Shown: positions 63,842-64,000 of the stretch, piece by piece
How the letters are laid out: every line of letters begins with the position of its first letter
Position numbering within the stretch: the first letter of the stretch is position 1
Assembly: GCA_032191485.1 (NCBI GenBank)
Contig: JAVDOI010000007.1
Coordinates: forward strand, 5,776,042-5,840,041
Length of the DNA: 64,000 nucleotides
Direction of reading: 5' to 3'
Origin: Leptoclinus maculatus
Taxonomy: Eukaryota > Chordata > Actinopteri > Perciformes > Stichaeidae
Program-made: the position numbers and the translations under genes
The notes under the pieces: generated by a model
Told to the model about the DNA's origin: nothing
Database searches by the model: none
Seen by the model: the letters and a program-made list of their open reading frames with translations, nothing else

Positions 63842-64000
63842 CTCAGGACTGCATATTGGTGTTCAGTTGTTTCGATATGTTTAACCCAGTTCCTCTGTCC
63901 TTATCCAGTCAAGTTGAAATTGAGAATTTTAGTGTAAATGCCTGTCTGTGTATGTGAATAGTCATTCACAAAGCACAGTTACTGTGTAATGCTGCATTCC

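Noticed and set aside
1..64000. tRNA, rRNA or other structured RNA genes
   Set aside because: No cloverleaf, snRNA or rRNA signature could be found by eye on either strand.

Overview
This window looks like a teleost (probably percomorph) chromosome segment. The evidence is spliced genes with canonical GT/AG introns, fish-type expanded gene families, and a very dense mix of young and old fish transposons (hAT, PIF/Harbinger-like, Tc1, pogo, L1, L2/CR1-like and I-like LINEs, Ty3/gypsy, Maverick/Polinton). There is no sign of operons, CRISPR arrays or bacterial features. All identifications come from reading motifs, splice sites and repeat ends directly; no database search was possible.

Layout. 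(1) Positions 1-11222 hold a small-HERC-family E3 ligase gene (RCC1 repeats plus a complete HECT domain). Its first exon lies left of the window; exons 2-21 can be placed with consistent reading phase. (2) Positions 12858-15797 hold a second HERC copy in tandem. It has a promoter with interferon-response (ISRE/IRF) motifs, a first exon and six further exons, but only the RCC1 half. Homology to the first gene stops inside intron 7 at about 15918, where an L1 element begins. No HECT exon follows in this window. (3) Positions 15919-19900 are a junction zone: a decayed L1 carrying two solo LTRs, then a truncated PIF/Harbinger-like repeat. (4) Positions 19900-46540 and 56944-60231 contain three related C2H2 zinc-finger genes on the minus strand (7, 10 and 5 fingers). 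Two have their short N-terminal exon in the window. They sit in a segmental-duplication mosaic.

Because the duplicated blocks can be compared with each other, many insertions have an 'empty-site' paralogue in the same window. The best case is a 7.95-kb Maverick/Polinton-like element (26069-34017). It has terminal inverted repeats beginning AG, a 6-bp target duplication GCTGTA, a decayed integrase and several unassigned genes, and its undisturbed target site is at 45630-45635. Other insertions with visible target duplications include hAT elements at 4647-5437, 23447-24770, 35145-36390, 42016-42662, 48152-56214 (a multi-layer nest holding a very young Ty3/gypsy element), 48834-50088 and 62451-63841, and the Harbinger-like element at 61249-61989.

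How the parts fit together. The HERC genes are candidate interferon-inducible antiviral ubiquitin/ISG15-type ligases. The zinc-finger cluster is of the rapidly duplicating kind often thought to bind mobile DNA, although that role is inference here. The transposons have repeatedly landed in introns and between duplicated blocks. The last 3 kb opens another host gene, a short first exon and a zinc-finger-like second exon, with a Harbinger-like element in its first intron.
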